From Rhizobiales bacterium YIM 77505 (GTDB taxonomy: Bacteria > Pseudomonadota > Alphaproteobacteria > Rhizobiales > Beijerinckiaceae), in NCBI GenBank assembly GCA_000745135.1, contig JQNH01000001.1, positions 2,768,501 through 2,832,500 on the forward strand: a stretch of DNA of 64,000 nucleotides. Reading direction: 5' to 3'. The notes under the pieces are model-generated. The model had not been told where the DNA came from and ran no database searches. It worked only from the letters and a program-made list of their open reading frames with translations. Positions 7,652 through 17,371 of the stretch are shown piece by piece. Both the position numbers and the translations under genes were made by a program. Numbering within the stretch: the first letter of the stretch is position 1; every line of letters begins with the position of its first letter.

Positions 7652-10600
7652 ATGGTCGGCGGCTGGGCGGTCGTCCTCTCGGCGCTCGTCTACTTGTGTT
7701 TCCTGTTCGCAGTCGCCCACTGGGGCGACCAGTCGGGCGGCCGGCTCATGCGCGGCCGGGCGCGCGGCACGATCTATGCGCTGGCGCTGGCCGTCTACTG
7801 CACCTCCTGGACCTTCTTCGGCTCCGTGGGCCTTGCAAGCCGCGCCGGGCTCGACTTCCTGACCATCTATATCGGCCCCGTCCTCGTCTTCGGCCTCGCC
7901 TTCCCCCTCGTCGAGCGGGTGGTGCGCATCGCCAAGGCCCAGAACATCACCTCGATCGCCGACTTCGTCGCCGCACGCTACGGCAAGAGCGAGCGCGTGG
8001 CGGCCATCGTCTGCCTCATCGCCGTGGTGGGGGCCATCCCCTACATCGCCCTTCAGCTCAAGGCGGTGTCGGCCTCGCTCGGCGTCTTCCTCACGGCGCC
8101 CGGGGGGCCGGGCCTTGCCCGATCGGTGCCCATCTTTGGCGATCTTGCGCTTGTCGTGGCTCTCGTGCTCGCCGGTTTCGCCGTCGCCTTCGGCACGCGT
8201 CACACGGACGCCACCGAGCACCAGGACGGCCTCATGCTCGCCATCGCGCTCGAGTCGGTGGTGAAGCTCATCGCCTTCCTGATCGTCGGCGCCTACGTCA
8301 CCTTGTGGATGTTCGGCGGCATGAACGACATCACCGCGCGGCTTGCCGAGCGCGCCGGCGGCTTCGACTTTCTCGCGCAGACCTCGGATATCGGCGGCTT
8401 TGTGACCCTCACCCTGCTTGCCGCCTGCGCCGGCCTCTTGTTGCCGCGCCAGTTCCATATGGCGGTCGTCGAGAACCGCGGGATCGACGATGTGCGCCGC
8501 GCCGCCTGGCTGTTTCCGCTCTATCTCGTCCTCATCAATCTGTTCGTCATCCCGCTCGCCCTCGCCGGGCTCGTCACCTTCGCTCCGGGTGAGATCGACC
8601 GCGACATGACGGTGCTCGCCCTGCCGCTGCGCGACGGGGCCAACTTCGTGGCGCTCATCGCCTTCCTCGGCGGGCTCTCCGCCGCGACCGCCATGGTGAT
8701 CGTCGAGACGGTGGCGGTCGCGATCATGATCTCGAACCATCTCGTGCTGCCGATCGTGCTGCGCCGCCGCGGCTTCTCGGGCGAGGGCCTGGACGAGAGC
8801 GGCTCGCCGCAGGCGTCGGATCTGGGCGGCTTCGTCCTCGGAGTGCGACGGATCGCCATCGTCGTCGTGACCCTCCTGGGCTACGCCTATTTCCGGTCGG
8901 CGGGCGACGCGGCGCTTGCCGCCATCGGGCTCCTCTCCTTTGCCGCCATTGCGCAGGTCGCGCCGGCCTTTGTCGGCGGGTTGTTCTGGTCGCGCGGGAC
9001 CGCCTTCGGCGCCAGCGGCGGCCTGATGGTGGGGTTCGCCGTGTGGGCCTACACGCTGCTCCTGCCGAGCCTCGCCTGGGAGGGGGTGTTCTGGTCGAGC
9101 TTCGTGACCGAAGGACCGTTCGGCCTGTCCTACCTGAAGCCGACGGCCCTGTTCGGGACCGAGTTGCCTCCCCTCGTCCACGGCGTCGTGTGGAGTCTCA
9201 CGCTCAACGTGCTCGCCTATGTGGGCCTGTCGCTCTCGCGGCCGGCGAACGCCCTCGAGCGCGTCCAGGCGACCGCCTTCGCCGGCCTCGACGACGCCTC
9301 CATCGCGCCGAGTTTCCGCTTCTTCCGCGCCAGCGTCTCGTTCGAGGATCTGCGCGCCACCGTGGCCCGCTATCTCGGGGAAGAGCGCACCAATCGCTCC
9401 TTCGAGAGCTTCGCCCGCAGCCGCGGCATCCCCCTCAACGAGCGCACGGAGGTGGACATCCACCTCCTGCGCTATGCGGAGCATCTCCTCGCCTCCGCCA
9501 TCGGCGCCGCGTCCTCGCGCCTGGCCCTGTCGCTCCTCCTGAAGCGGCGCAACGTGTCGAGCCGGGACGCGCTGCGCCTGCTCGATGACGCGTCGGCCGC
9601 GATCCAGTACAGCCGCGACCTTCTCCAGCACGCCCTCGACCATGCACGCCAGGGCATCACGGTGCTCGACCGGGACCTGCGCCTGCTCGCCTGGAACCGG
9701 GCCTTCATCGACCTCTACGAGCTGCCGCCCGAGCTCGTGCGCATCGGCGTCGGGCTCGACGCCATCATCCGCTTCAACGCCGAGCGCGGCTCCTATGGCC
9801 CCGGCGCCGTGGACGACCTCGTCGAGCACCGCATCCACAACTTCGTCCACGACCTCGAGCCGCAGCGCATCCGCCTCTACCCCACCGGACGGGTGATCGA
9901 GGTGCGCTCGAGCCCGCTCCCGGCCGGCGGCTTCGTGACCACCTATACCGATGTCACCGAAACGGTGGCCGAGGAGGAGGCGCGCGCCCGCGCCAACGAA
10001 ATCCTGGAACAGCGGGTGCGCGAGCGGACCGAAGAGCTGACGCGGCTCAACGAGGCGCTCACCCGGGCCAAGGCCGAGGCGGACGAAGCCAACATCTCGA
10101 AGACGCGGTTCCTGGCCGCCGCGAGCCACGACATCCTGCAGCCGCTCAATGCGGCCCGCCTCTACGCCACCGCCCTCGTCGAGCGCGACCGGGAGGCGGG
10201 CGACTCCGCTCTGGCCGAGAACATCGACGCCTCGCTCGACGCCGTCGAGGAGATCATCACCGCGCTGCTCGACATCTCGCGCCTCGACACGGGCGCCATG
10301 AAGCCGCAATGGTCGGATTTCCGGCTCGACGAGCTGTTCCGGCAGCTGCTCCGCGAGTTCGATCCGATCGCCCGCGAGAAGGGCTTGCGGCTGACCTTCG
10401 TGCCCTGCTCGCTCGCCATCCGCTCCGACCGGCGCCTCCTCAGGCGCCTGGTGCAGAACCTGATCTCCAACGCCATCAAATACACGCCCTCGGGGCGGGT
10501 GCTGGTCGGCGCGCGCCGGCGCGGCGGCCGCGTCAGGATCGAGGTCTGGGACACCGGCCTTGGCATTCCGCCCTCCAAGCAGAAGGTGGTGTTCCGCGAG

Positions 10601-11191
10601 TTCCTGCGGCTCGACCAGGGGGCCAAGGTGGCCCGCGGGCTCGGGCTCGGGCTGTCGATCGTGGAGCGCATCGCTCGCATTCTCGACCATCCCCTGTCGC
10701 TTGTTTCCGAGCCTGGCCGCGGCTCTGTCTTCCGCGTGGAAGCGCCCGTCGCTCCCAGACGCGCCCCGGCGGCGACCACGGTGGAACGGCCGCGCGCCCC
10801 CGCCACGCCCTTGGCCGGACTTGTCGTGCTTGCGGTCGACAACGAGCCGGCGATCCTGGAGGGAATGCGGACCCTCTTGTCCGGATGGGCCTGCACGGTC
10901 ATGACGGCGGCATCGCTCGAGGAGGCGCGGCAGGTCGTCGCGCGGCAAGGGCCCCCCGAAGTGCTCATCGCCGACTATCACCTCGACGAGGGCGACGGCC
11001 TGGCCCTCATCGCCGCGCTGCGGGACATCGTCCCGCACCTGCCGGCGATCCTCGTGACCGCCGACCGCTCGCCGGCGGTGCGCGAGGCAGCGAACGCGCA
11101 AGGCGTCCACATCCTCAACAAGCCGCTCAAACCAGCCGCGCTGCGGGCGCTCCTCGCCCAGTGGCGGGCCAGCCGCGCGGCCGCGGAGTAA
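7652..11191 (+). CDS. Hybrid sensor histidine kinase with N-terminal sodium:solute symporter domain
   Basis: This 1,179-residue membrane sensor begins with about 490 residues of the sodium/solute symporter fold (around 13 helices, including [12 protein letters not shown] and [16 protein letters not shown] segments). A linker and a PAS domain (about 625-740, with [19 protein letters not shown]) follow, then a coiled coil. The H-box [17 protein letters not shown] has its phosphoacceptor His near 826; the ATPase domain shows [18 protein letters not shown] and [11 protein letters not shown]-terminal receiver has its phospho-Asp in [11 protein letters not shown] near 1107. This is the architecture of CbrA/CrbS/PrlS-type sensors, which respond to a small nutrient such as acetate, proline or histidine. 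AAGGAG precedes the ATG by five bases. Confidence 0.93.
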   Translation: MVGGWAVVLSALVYLCFLFAVAHWGDQSGGRLMRGRARGTIYALALAVYCTSWTFFGSVGLASRAGLDFLTIYIGPVLVFGLAFPLVERVVRIAKAQNITSIADFVAARYGKSERVAAIVCLIAVVGAIPYIALQLKAVSASLGVFLTAPGGPGLARSVPIFGDLALVVALVLAGFAVAFGTRHTDATEHQDGLMLAIALESVVKLIAFLIVGAYVTLWMFGGMNDITARLAERAGGFDFLAQTSDIGGFVTLTLLAACAGLLLPRQFHMAVVENRGIDDVRRAAWLFPLYLVLINLFVIPLALAGLVTFAPGEIDRDMTVLALPLRDGANFVALIAFLGGLSAATAMVIVETVAVAIMISNHLVLPIVLRRRGFSGEGLDESGSPQASDLGGFVLGVRRIAIVVVTLLGYAYFRSAGDAALAAIGLLSFAAIAQVAPAFVGGLFWSRGTAFGASGGLMVGFAVWAYTLLLPSLAWEGVFWSSFVTEGPFGLSYLKPTALFGTELPPLVHGVVWSLTLNVLAYVGLSLSRPANALERVQATAFAGLDDASIAPSFRFFRASVSFEDLRATVARYLGEERTNRSFESFARSRGIPLNERTEVDIHLLRYAEHLLASAIGAASSRLALSLLLKRRNVSSRDALRLLDDASAAIQYSRDLLQHALDHARQGITVLDRDLRLLAWNRAFIDLYELPPELVRIGVGLDAIIRFNAERGSYGPGAVDDLVEHRIHNFVHDLEPQRIRLYPTGRVIEVRSSPLPAGGFVTTYTDVTETVAEEEARARANEILEQRVRERTEELTRLNEALTRAKAEADEANISKTRFLAAASHDILQPLNAARLYATALVERDREAGDSALAENIDASLDAVEEIITALLDISRLDTGAMKPQWSDFRLDELFRQLLREFDPIAREKGLRLTFVPCSLAIRSDRRLLRRLVQNLISNAIKYTPSGRVLVGARRRGGRVRIEVWDTGLGIPPSKQKVVFREFLRLDQGAKVARGLGLGLSIVERIARILDHPLSLVSEPGRGSVFRVEAPVAPRRAPAATTVERPRAPATPLAGLVVLAVDNEPAILEGMRTLLSGWACTVMTAASLEEARQVVARQGPPEVLIADYHLDEGDGLALIAALRDIVPHLPAILVTADRSPAVREAANAQGVHILNKPLKPAALRALLAQWRASRAAAE

Positions 11192-11339
11192 GGCGGCCTC
11201 CAACGAAGCTTCGGGAAGGCCGTCCAAGAACAGGTCAAGAACTTCTTGTGTCGGCCCGCGTTACAGAATGGGCCCGATGCGCCGACCTCCAATCGTTCGA
11301 GGGGTGAGGTGCGTCGCGCCGCTCGATGCGAGCCGCTGG

Positions 11340-11708
11340 ATGATCTTGAGCCCGGTCACGGTGCTGGTCGTGGAGGACGAGCCGCTCCTTTGCGACCTCA
11401 TGGTCGAGGAGTTGGAGGGGCTCGGCTATGGCGTGCTGCGGGCCCGCACGGCCCAGGAGGCGCTCGACATCATCGAGGGAGACGCGCCGGTGGACGTCCT
11501 GTTCACCGACATCCGCCTGCCCGGCCCACTCGACGGCTGGGAGCTCGCCTTGCGTTTCAGGAAGAGGAACCCGCGCGGGCCGGTCATCTATACAACGGCC
11601 TATTCGGGCTCGCCGGCCCGCCCCGTGGCGCAGAGCGCCTTCATGGCGAAACCCTACCGCTTGGCCGCGGTCGTGGCGGAGATCCGCCGCCTCAGCGGCC
11701 CGGCATGA
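11340..11708 (+). CDS. Single-domain response regulator (receiver only)
   Basis: CheY-like receiver of 122 residues with the acidic pocket VVEDEP, the phosphoacceptor aspartate in LFTDIRLPGPLDG, a Thr/Tyr switch region (VIYTTAYS) and the conserved lysine in FMAKPYR. No output domain follows. The frame is open 24 codons upstream, but the ATG at 11340 puts the first beta strand at the usual position. Its place 150 bp after the hybrid kinase suggests that kinase, or another orphan kinase, as partner; this type often acts as a phosphate sink or protein-interaction switch. Confidence 0.85.
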   Translation: MILSPVTVLVVEDEPLLCDLMVEELEGLGYGVLRARTAQEALDIIEGDAPVDVLFTDIRLPGPLDGWELALRFRKRNPRGPVIYTTAYSGSPARPVAQSAFMAKPYRLAAVVAEIRRLSGPA

Positions 11709-11720
11709 CGAGGATCGACC

Positions 11721-12317
11721 CTAAACCTCCGCGGCCTTCAAAGCGGGCGCATAGGTGACCGCCTTCGGATCCTGGGGGATCGCGTCCGCATAGCCGCGCG
11801 TCTCGATGTCGCCGATGACCTTCATGAGGAGCTTGAGGCCCATCGGCGCGAGGGCTCGTCGCCAAAGGCTGCGGGCGTCGTCCTCGGGATAGACGAAGCA
11901 CCAGTCCTGAGCGGCGATGGCGCCCTCGTCCATGCCCTCGGACAGGTGGTAGACGCTGCCGCCGGCGATCGGGTCGCGGCACTTGATGGTCCACTCGACA
12001 GCGGCAATGCCCCGGTGCCGGGGCAGGAGGGACGGATGATAGCCGATCGCTGCCCGTCTCGCCTTGGCGCGCGCCTCGGCGGTGATGAACGAGTGGGAAT
12101 GGGCCGCCACGATCACGTCCACATCGTCGGGGATGTCGTCCGCGAGCACGCGTCTTGGCCCGTTCAGGAGACGCAAGGGGCATCCGGCCTTCGCTGCTTC
12201 CTCGGCAAGTTGGTCCTCCGCGTCAAGCCCGACGACCCACAGCTGGTGGCCGGCCTCCAGCAGAAGATGAAGCATCTGGGCGCCGAACCAGCGTGACCCC
12301 ACCAGCGCAATCCGCAT
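11721..12317 (-). CDS. Small formyltransferase-fold protein
   Basis: A 198-residue protein with the N10-formyltetrahydrofolate-dependent formyltransferase fold: a Rossmann-like start (MRIALVGSRWFGAQML), the GYHPSLLPRHRG loop holding the catalytic-site His, and SVYHLSEGMDEGAI with the conserved Asp. It is much shorter than methionyl-tRNA formyltransferase (about 310) and lacks that enzyme's C-terminal tRNA-binding domain. It is therefore probably a modifier of a nucleotide sugar, amino sugar or other small amine. GAGGGG precedes the ATG at 12317. It is divergent from the malonate genes and convergent with the response regulator. Confidence 0.82.
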   Translation of the reverse strand: MRIALVGSRWFGAQMLHLLLEAGHQLWVVGLDAEDQLAEEAAKAGCPLRLLNGPRRVLADDIPDDVDVIVAAHSHSFITAEARAKARRAAIGYHPSLLPRHRGIAAVEWTIKCRDPIAGGSVYHLSEGMDEGAIAAQDWCFVYPEDDARSLWRRALAPMGLKLLMKVIGDIETRGYADAIPQDPKAVTYAPALKAAEV

Positions 12318-12505
12318 TGCCGCCCCCTCTTGACGCCCCATGTGTCGGGCTCCTTTTGCCGACCGGCGAGGGACCCGGCAAGCCCCCGCGGCGCAAGAGG
12401 CAGTGTTGCGGCGCCTGACTGGCGGCCCGCCCTCGGATCATGTTTGATGAGCGTCGGGATGGTCGGCGGTCGCCATCCGCCCGGAAACATCAAGCAGCAC
12501 GAGGC

Positions 12506-13897
12506 ATGATGAACGTTTCGTTCTTCAGCGATCTTCTCACGACCATCTCGGAGCGGGGGCGCGGGCTCATCGGCCTTGGTCGCAACGGCGACGGGGGACC
12601 TGCGAACGTTGCCGATCTCGTCCGGCTCTGCGGCGATCTCATGTCGCGACGGGGCGAGGCCTCCGGCGTCGCCCTCGCGCGCATCATCCTCGATCGCTAT
12701 GGCAGCCTCGCCCAGAAGGATCGTTTCTCCTTCCTGCGCCAGGTCGCCGATCGGTTCGGACCAGACGAAACCGCCATCGCCCAGGCCATCGAGGCCTACC
12801 GGACAGCGCCGTCCCGGGCTGCCGCCAACGCCCTCCACGCGGCCTCGGAGCCGAAAAGCCAAGAGCTGATCCGACGCCTCAACCTCGCCGGGGGAGGCAC
12901 CCTGTCCCTGGTCCGCATGCGCGAAGACCTCCTCGATCTGGGACATGAGCTGCGCACTCAGGACCCCGACGCCTGCGATGCGATCGACAGCCTCGATGCA
13001 GATTTCACGCGCCTGTTCTCGTCCTGGTTCAACCGCGGCTTCCTCGTCCTGCGCCGCATCGACTGGACGACGCCGGCGCACATCCTCGAGAAGATCATCC
13101 GCTATGAGGCGGTGCACGAGATCAGCGATTGGGACGATCTGCGTCGCCGCATCGCCCCCGCCGACCGGCGCTGTTTCGCCTTCTTCCATCCGGCCCTCGT
13201 CGACGAGCCGCTGATTTTCGTGGAGGTCGCGCTCACGACGGAGATCCCCTCGGCGATCGCGCCGATTCTCACCAAGGAGCGGGAGCCGCTTCCCCTGCGC
13301 GCCGCCACCACGGCGACCTTCTATTCGATCTCCAACTGCCAGCGCGGGCTTGCTGGCGTATCCTTCGGCAACTTCCTCATCAAACAGGTCGTCGAGGACC
13401 TCTGCCGGGAACTGCCGAACCTCAAGACCTTCGTCACCTTGTCGCCCGCGCCGGGCTTCGCCGCCTGGCTCGAGCGCGAGATGGGGGCGGACGGGTCCGG
13501 CGCCCTGCCGGCCGAAGACCGGGAGCGCCTGCGCCTTGCCGAAGCGCCGGGCTGGCCGGCGGACGAAGCGGCGGCCGAAGCGGCCCGCAGGCCGCTCTTG
13601 TCCGCCGCCGCCTATTATTTCCTGCGCGCCCGCACGCCCGCGGGACGCCCGCTCGATCCGGTGGCGCGCTTCCACCTCGGCAACGGGGCGCGGCTCGAGC
13701 GGCTGAACTTCCTGGGCGACGTCTCCGCCAAGGGGCTGAAGCAGAGCAAGGGCCTGATGGTGAACTATCTCTATGACCTCGACACCATCGAAAAGCATCA
13801 CGAGGCCTATGCGAACCAGGGCGTGGTGACAGCCTCGAGCGCCGTTCGACGCCTGCTTCGCAGCGATCTTCCGGCGCCAACCTCCGCTTTCGAATGA
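12506..13897 (+). CDS. matA: Malonyl-CoA decarboxylase
   Basis: A 463-residue enzyme that decarboxylates malonyl-CoA to acetyl-CoA and CO2. The helical N-terminal oligomerisation domain is followed by the acetyltransferase-like catalytic domain. The key serine lies in GVSFGNFLIKQVVEDL (near 290) and the key histidine in ARFHLGNGARLERLNF (near 390), matching the Ser/His pair of human and Rhizobium enzymes. The ATG pair at 12506/12509 follows GAGG; the open extension upstream is not family-like. It lies 10 bp before malonyl-CoA synthetase, forming the two-gene malonate-to-acetyl-CoA route. No malonate carrier (matC) or matR regulator is seen beside it. Confidence 0.95.
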   Translation: MMNVSFFSDLLTTISERGRGLIGLGRNGDGGPANVADLVRLCGDLMSRRGEASGVALARIILDRYGSLAQKDRFSFLRQVADRFGPDETAIAQAIEAYRTAPSRAAANALHAASEPKSQELIRRLNLAGGGTLSLVRMREDLLDLGHELRTQDPDACDAIDSLDADFTRLFSSWFNRGFLVLRRIDWTTPAHILEKIIRYEAVHEISDWDDLRRRIAPADRRCFAFFHPALVDEPLIFVEVALTTEIPSAIAPILTKEREPLPLRAATTATFYSISNCQRGLAGVSFGNFLIKQVVEDLCRELPNLKTFVTLSPAPGFAAWLEREMGADGSGALPAEDRERLRLAEAPGWPADEAAAEAARRPLLSAAAYYFLRARTPAGRPLDPVARFHLGNGARLERLNFLGDVSAKGLKQSKGLMVNYLYDLDTIEKHHEAYANQGVVTASSAVRRLLRSDLPAPTSAFE

Positions 13898-13907
13898 GGT
13901 TTCCCCG

Positions 13908-15452
13908 ATGAGCGACAACCTCTACGACCAGCTCGCCGCGCGCTTCGGCCAGGACCTCGGCCGCCTTTTCGCCAGCCTGCCCGATGGGCGGCGCTACCTC
14001 TACCGCGACGTCGAGGAGGTGTCGGCGCGTTTCGCCAATGCTGTCGTCGCTCTTGGCGTCAGGCCCGGCGACCGCGTGGCCGTGCAGGTGGAGAAGAGCA
14101 TCGAAGCATTGATGCTCTATCTTGGAGTCATCCGCGCCGGCGCCGTTTTCCTGCCCCTCAACACGGCCTATACCCCGGCGGAGGTCGAATATTTCCTGCG
14201 CGACGCCGAGCCGCGCCTGTTCGTCTGCGATCCGAAAAGGCGCGATGCCCTGGCCGCCATCGCCGAAACGGCGGGCGCGCGCCTCGAGACGCTCGGCGTG
14301 TGGACATCGCCCGACACATCGGCGGGCACGCTCGCCGACCGCGCTCTTGCCGCTCCACCAGCGTTCACGACGGTGGACCGCGGGCCCGACGATCTTGCCG
14401 CGATCCTCTACACCTCCGGCACCACCGGCCGCTCCAAGGGAGCGATGCTCTCCCACGACAATCTCGCCTCGAACGCCAAGACCCTCGTGGACTACTGGCG
14501 GTTCTCGCCGGAGGACGTGCTCTTGCACGCCCTGCCGATCTTCCACACCCATGGCCTGTTCACGGCCACGAACACGCTGATGATGGCGGCGGGCTCGATG
14601 ATCCTCCTGCCCCGGTTCGACGCCGACCAGGTGCTCGCCGCCTTGCCGCAGGCCACCGTCATGATGGGTGTGCCGACCTTCTATACCCGTCTCCTCCAAC
14701 ATCCGGGCCTCACCCGCGAGGCGACGAAGCACATGCGCCTCTTCATCTCGGGATCGGCGCCGCTTCTCGCCGAGACGCACCGGGAGTGGCAGGCGCGCAC
14801 CGGTCACGCCATCCTCGAGCGCTACGGCATGACCGAGACGAACATGAACACCTCGAACCCCTACGAGGGCGAGCGCATCGCGGGCACGGTCGGCTTCCCG
14901 TTGCCGGGGGTGCAGCTTCGCATCACTGATCCTGAAACGGGCGCGCCGCTGGCGGTCGACGAGATCGGCATGATCGAGGTGAAGGGGCCCAACGTCTTCA
15001 AGGGGTATTGGCGGATGCCCGAAAAGACCAAGGCCGAGTTCCGCCCCGACGGCTTCTTCATCACCGGCGACCTCGGCAAGATCGACGAGCGCGGCTATGT
15101 GCACATCGTCGGCCGGGGCAAGGACCTGATCATCTCCGGCGGCTTCAATGTCTATCCCAAGGAGGTTGAAAGCGAGATCGATGCCCTCCCGGGCGTCGTC
15201 GAGAGCGCTGTGATCGGCGTGCCGCACCCCGATTTCGGCGAGGGCGTGACGGCGGTGGTCGTCAAGAGCCCGGGCGCTCCGCTCACGGAAGCCGAAGTGC
15301 TCGGCGCGCTCGAGCGCCGGCTCGCCAAGTTCAAGCTGCCCAAGAAGGTCATCTTCGTCGACGACTTGCCGCGCAACGCCATGGGCAAGGTGCAGAAGAA
15401 CATCCTTCGAGACACCTATCAGTCCTTGTACGCCCAGGTGGCGCGGCCTTGA
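13908..15452 (+). CDS. matB: Malonyl-CoA synthetase
   Basis: A 514-residue ANL-superfamily acyl-CoA ligase that activates malonate with ATP and coenzyme A. Motifs include the P-loop LYTSGTTGRSKGAMLSH, LERYGMTETNMNT, the FFITGDLGKID block, the hinge GRGKDLIISGGFNVYPKEVE and the adenylation lysine in PRNAMGKVQKNILR. MatB identity is supported by the short N-terminus and by the immediate linkage to malonyl-CoA decarboxylase, with GAGG just before the ATG. The pair would convert exogenous or metabolic malonate to acetyl-CoA, or supply malonyl-CoA. Confidence 0.95.
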   Translation: MSDNLYDQLAARFGQDLGRLFASLPDGRRYLYRDVEEVSARFANAVVALGVRPGDRVAVQVEKSIEALMLYLGVIRAGAVFLPLNTAYTPAEVEYFLRDAEPRLFVCDPKRRDALAAIAETAGARLETLGVWTSPDTSAGTLADRALAAPPAFTTVDRGPDDLAAILYTSGTTGRSKGAMLSHDNLASNAKTLVDYWRFSPEDVLLHALPIFHTHGLFTATNTLMMAAGSMILLPRFDADQVLAALPQATVMMGVPTFYTRLLQHPGLTREATKHMRLFISGSAPLLAETHREWQARTGHAILERYGMTETNMNTSNPYEGERIAGTVGFPLPGVQLRITDPETGAPLAVDEIGMIEVKGPNVFKGYWRMPEKTKAEFRPDGFFITGDLGKIDERGYVHIVGRGKDLIISGGFNVYPKEVESEIDALPGVVESAVIGVPHPDFGEGVTAVVVKSPGAPLTEAEVLGALERRLAKFKLPKKVIFVDDLPRNAMGKVQKNILRDTYQSLYAQVARP

Positions 15453-15477
15453 CGGCGTTCTGCCATCATCGCCGCCC

Positions 15478-16236
15478 TCAGTCGCGCCGGAAGATGACGC
15501 TCGCCAGCCACCCGAAGAAGAGCGCGATGCCGCCGACCGCCACGCCATAGACTAGCGACCATTCGCGGGCCGCCGCCGCGACCTGCTGTTCGAAGCCGAT
15601 CTTGACGAGCTCGAAATGGGTCTGCGCCCGCGACAGGACGACGTTGTCGGCAAAGAGCACGATATCCACGTCGTAGTTGCCAGGGGGCGCCGTCGCGGGC
15701 AGGCCGACCGGAGCGCGGAACAGGGTCGGCGTCAGGAAGGTGACGCCGCGCGGGTTCTCCACATAGAGCCGGTCCTGTCGGCGGAGCCGCAGCAGCGCCT
15801 GGCGGAACGGCTCGTCGCGGCCGCCGCGGTCGACGGTGAAGTCGGGCGCGTAGACAATCGCTTCAAGGCCGATCTTCAGCCGCCTGCGCAGGGCGTCGGT
15901 CGTCACCTCCGTCACCGGCCGCGAAGACAGGACGGCAATATAGAGCGGGATGTCGAAGAAGCGCTGCTGCTCGCGATTGAGCCAGATCAGCCCGAAGCGT
16001 TCCTTCGCGCGGACCATCACCGATTGGCGAGGCCCCCGTACCGTCACGACGATGTCGTAGCCGCCGGTGCGCGCCACCGTCTGGCTGTCGCGCTCGATGG
16101 CGCCGAACACCACGATCGATGCACCGGTATAGTTGGACGTGATCGCGACCCGGGAGGTCGAGAGCGAGGCCACGATGGTCTCGGCGAGGACCTCGCCGGG
16201 CAGCATCAGCAGGATCAGGAGCGCCAGGAGCCTCAC
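15478..16236 (-). CDS. TIGR02186 family transmembrane protein
   Basis: A 252-residue protein with an N-terminal signal helix (RLLALLILLMLPGEVLA), a roughly 200-residue periplasmic beta-rich part and one C-terminal helix (LVYGVAVGGIALFFGWLASVIF) ending in a basic tail. It matches the alphaproteobacterial TIGR02186 family of unknown function, including SNYTGASIVVFGAIERD. GTG at 16236 overlaps the stop of the upstream TauE gene (GTGA), so the two are translationally coupled. The longer frame reaching 17184 is only a shadow of TauE. The constant pairing with a TauE/SafE protein suggests a periplasmic partner of that exporter. Confidence 0.88.
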   Translation of the reverse strand: MRLLALLILLMLPGEVLAETIVASLSTSRVAITSNYTGASIVVFGAIERDSQTVARTGGYDIVVTVRGPRQSVMVRAKERFGLIWLNREQQRFFDIPLYIAVLSSRPVTEVTTDALRRRLKIGLEAIVYAPDFTVDRGGRDEPFRQALLRLRRQDRLYVENPRGVTFLTPTLFRAPVGLPATAPPGNYDVDIVLFADNVVLSRAQTHFELVKIGFEQQVAAAAREWSLVYGVAVGGIALFFGWLASVIFRRD

Positions 16237-17159
16237 CGGCGGGTCTCCAGGATCTGAAGCGAGAAGGGCTCGGCGGGCTCGACGACGAGTTCGATCGCAA
16301 AACGCAGGCCGACGCTCAGCACCAGGATGGCCAGAAGGAAGCGGAAGAGCTCGGCCCTGAGATTGCGGCCGGCGCGCGCCCCGAACTGCGCCCCGAACAC
16401 CCCGCCGATGATCAGCATGATCGCCAGGACCACATCGACGGAGTCGTTGACGAGCGCATGCAGCACCGTGGCAGCGAGCGTCGTCCAGAGGATCTGGAAC
16501 TGGGAGGTGCCAATGACCACCGCCGGCGGCACACGGAACAGATAAAGCAGCGCCGGCACCACGATGAAGCCGCCGCCGATGCCCAGCACCGCCCCCGCGA
16601 AGCCCACGAACAGGGCAAGGCCCAGGATCGGGATGACGCTCGCGTAGAGCTTGGAGCGCGGGAAGCGCATCCGCAAAGGCAGGCCGAGATAGGCCGGGTG
16701 GACGCCGGCGCGGCGGACCGGCCGAGGCACGCCTCGCCGCTTGGACCAGAACTCCCGGATGCTCTCCCGCAGCATCAGCCCGCCGATGACGGTGAAGAGC
16801 GTGACGTAGGAGACCACGATGACGAGTTCGAGCTGGCCGGCACGGCGCATGGCGGCAAAGAAGAACACCCCGAGCAGCGTGCCGAGGAACCCGCCGGCAA
16901 GAAGGAAGCCGCAGAGCTTCAGGTCGATGGCATCCCGTCGCCAAGCGGCCAGCGCCCCGGTCGTGGAGGAGGCAGCGATCTGCGCCTGCTGGGTGCCGAC
17001 GGCCACGGCGGGAGGAATGCCGAGGAAAATGAGGAGCGGCGTCATCAGGAACCCGCCGCCGATGCCGAACAGGCCCGAGATGAAGCCGACCGCCGCCCCC
17101 ATCGACAAGATCATGAGAACGCTGACGGGGATTTCTGCGATGGGCAAATAGACTTGCAC
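16233..17159 (-). CDS. TauE/SafE family sulfite/organosulfonate exporter
   Basis: About 308 residues with eight membrane helices in two inverted halves, each opened by a glycine-rich signature (GFISGLFGIGGGFLMTPLL and FAGAVLGIGGGFIVVPALL) typical of the TauE/SafE anion exporters. GTG at 17159 gives the VQVYLPIAE N-terminus that matches close family members; the frame runs nine codons further upstream without support. The first gene of a two-gene operon with the TIGR02186 protein. Likely exports sulfite, sulfoacetate or a related anion; the substrate cannot be read from sequence. Confidence 0.9.
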   Translation of the reverse strand: MQVYLPIAEIPVSVLMILSMGAAVGFISGLFGIGGGFLMTPLLIFLGIPPAVAVGTQQAQIAASSTTGALAAWRRDAIDLKLCGFLLAGGFLGTLLGVFFFAAMRRAGQLELVIVVSYVTLFTVIGGLMLRESIREFWSKRRGVPRPVRRAGVHPAYLGLPLRMRFPRSKLYASVIPILGLALFVGFAGAVLGIGGGFIVVPALLYLFRVPPAVVIGTSQFQILWTTLAATVLHALVNDSVDVVLAIMLIIGGVFGAQFGARAGRNLRAELFRFLLAILVLSVGLRFAIELVVEPAEPFSLQILETRR

Positions 17160-17371
17160 GAGTGGTCTTCGGCCCGCCGGACACAAGAGGGCAGTATGGA
17201 ACCGCCGGATGAACCTCAGCTTACCGGCGAGACCGCGCCCCTCTCAATGTCCATAGGACGATGCCCGGCGCGCGCCGAGGGGCGTCGAATGCGGCCGGCA
17301 GGTCGAAGCGCATGGCGCCCAGCGCGCTCTGCGCTGGTCCTCGCGATCCTGAGGTCCGGGCTGCGCTTCTT

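Noticed and set aside
7619..11227. 1,202-residue minus-strand open frame
   Set aside because: Antisense shadow of the hybrid kinase; composition is His/Gly/Arg/Asp-rich and no domain is recognisable.
15478..17184. A single 568-residue membrane protein
   Set aside because: Its first part is an out-of-frame shadow of the TauE gene; the real TIGR02186 gene starts at GTG 16236.
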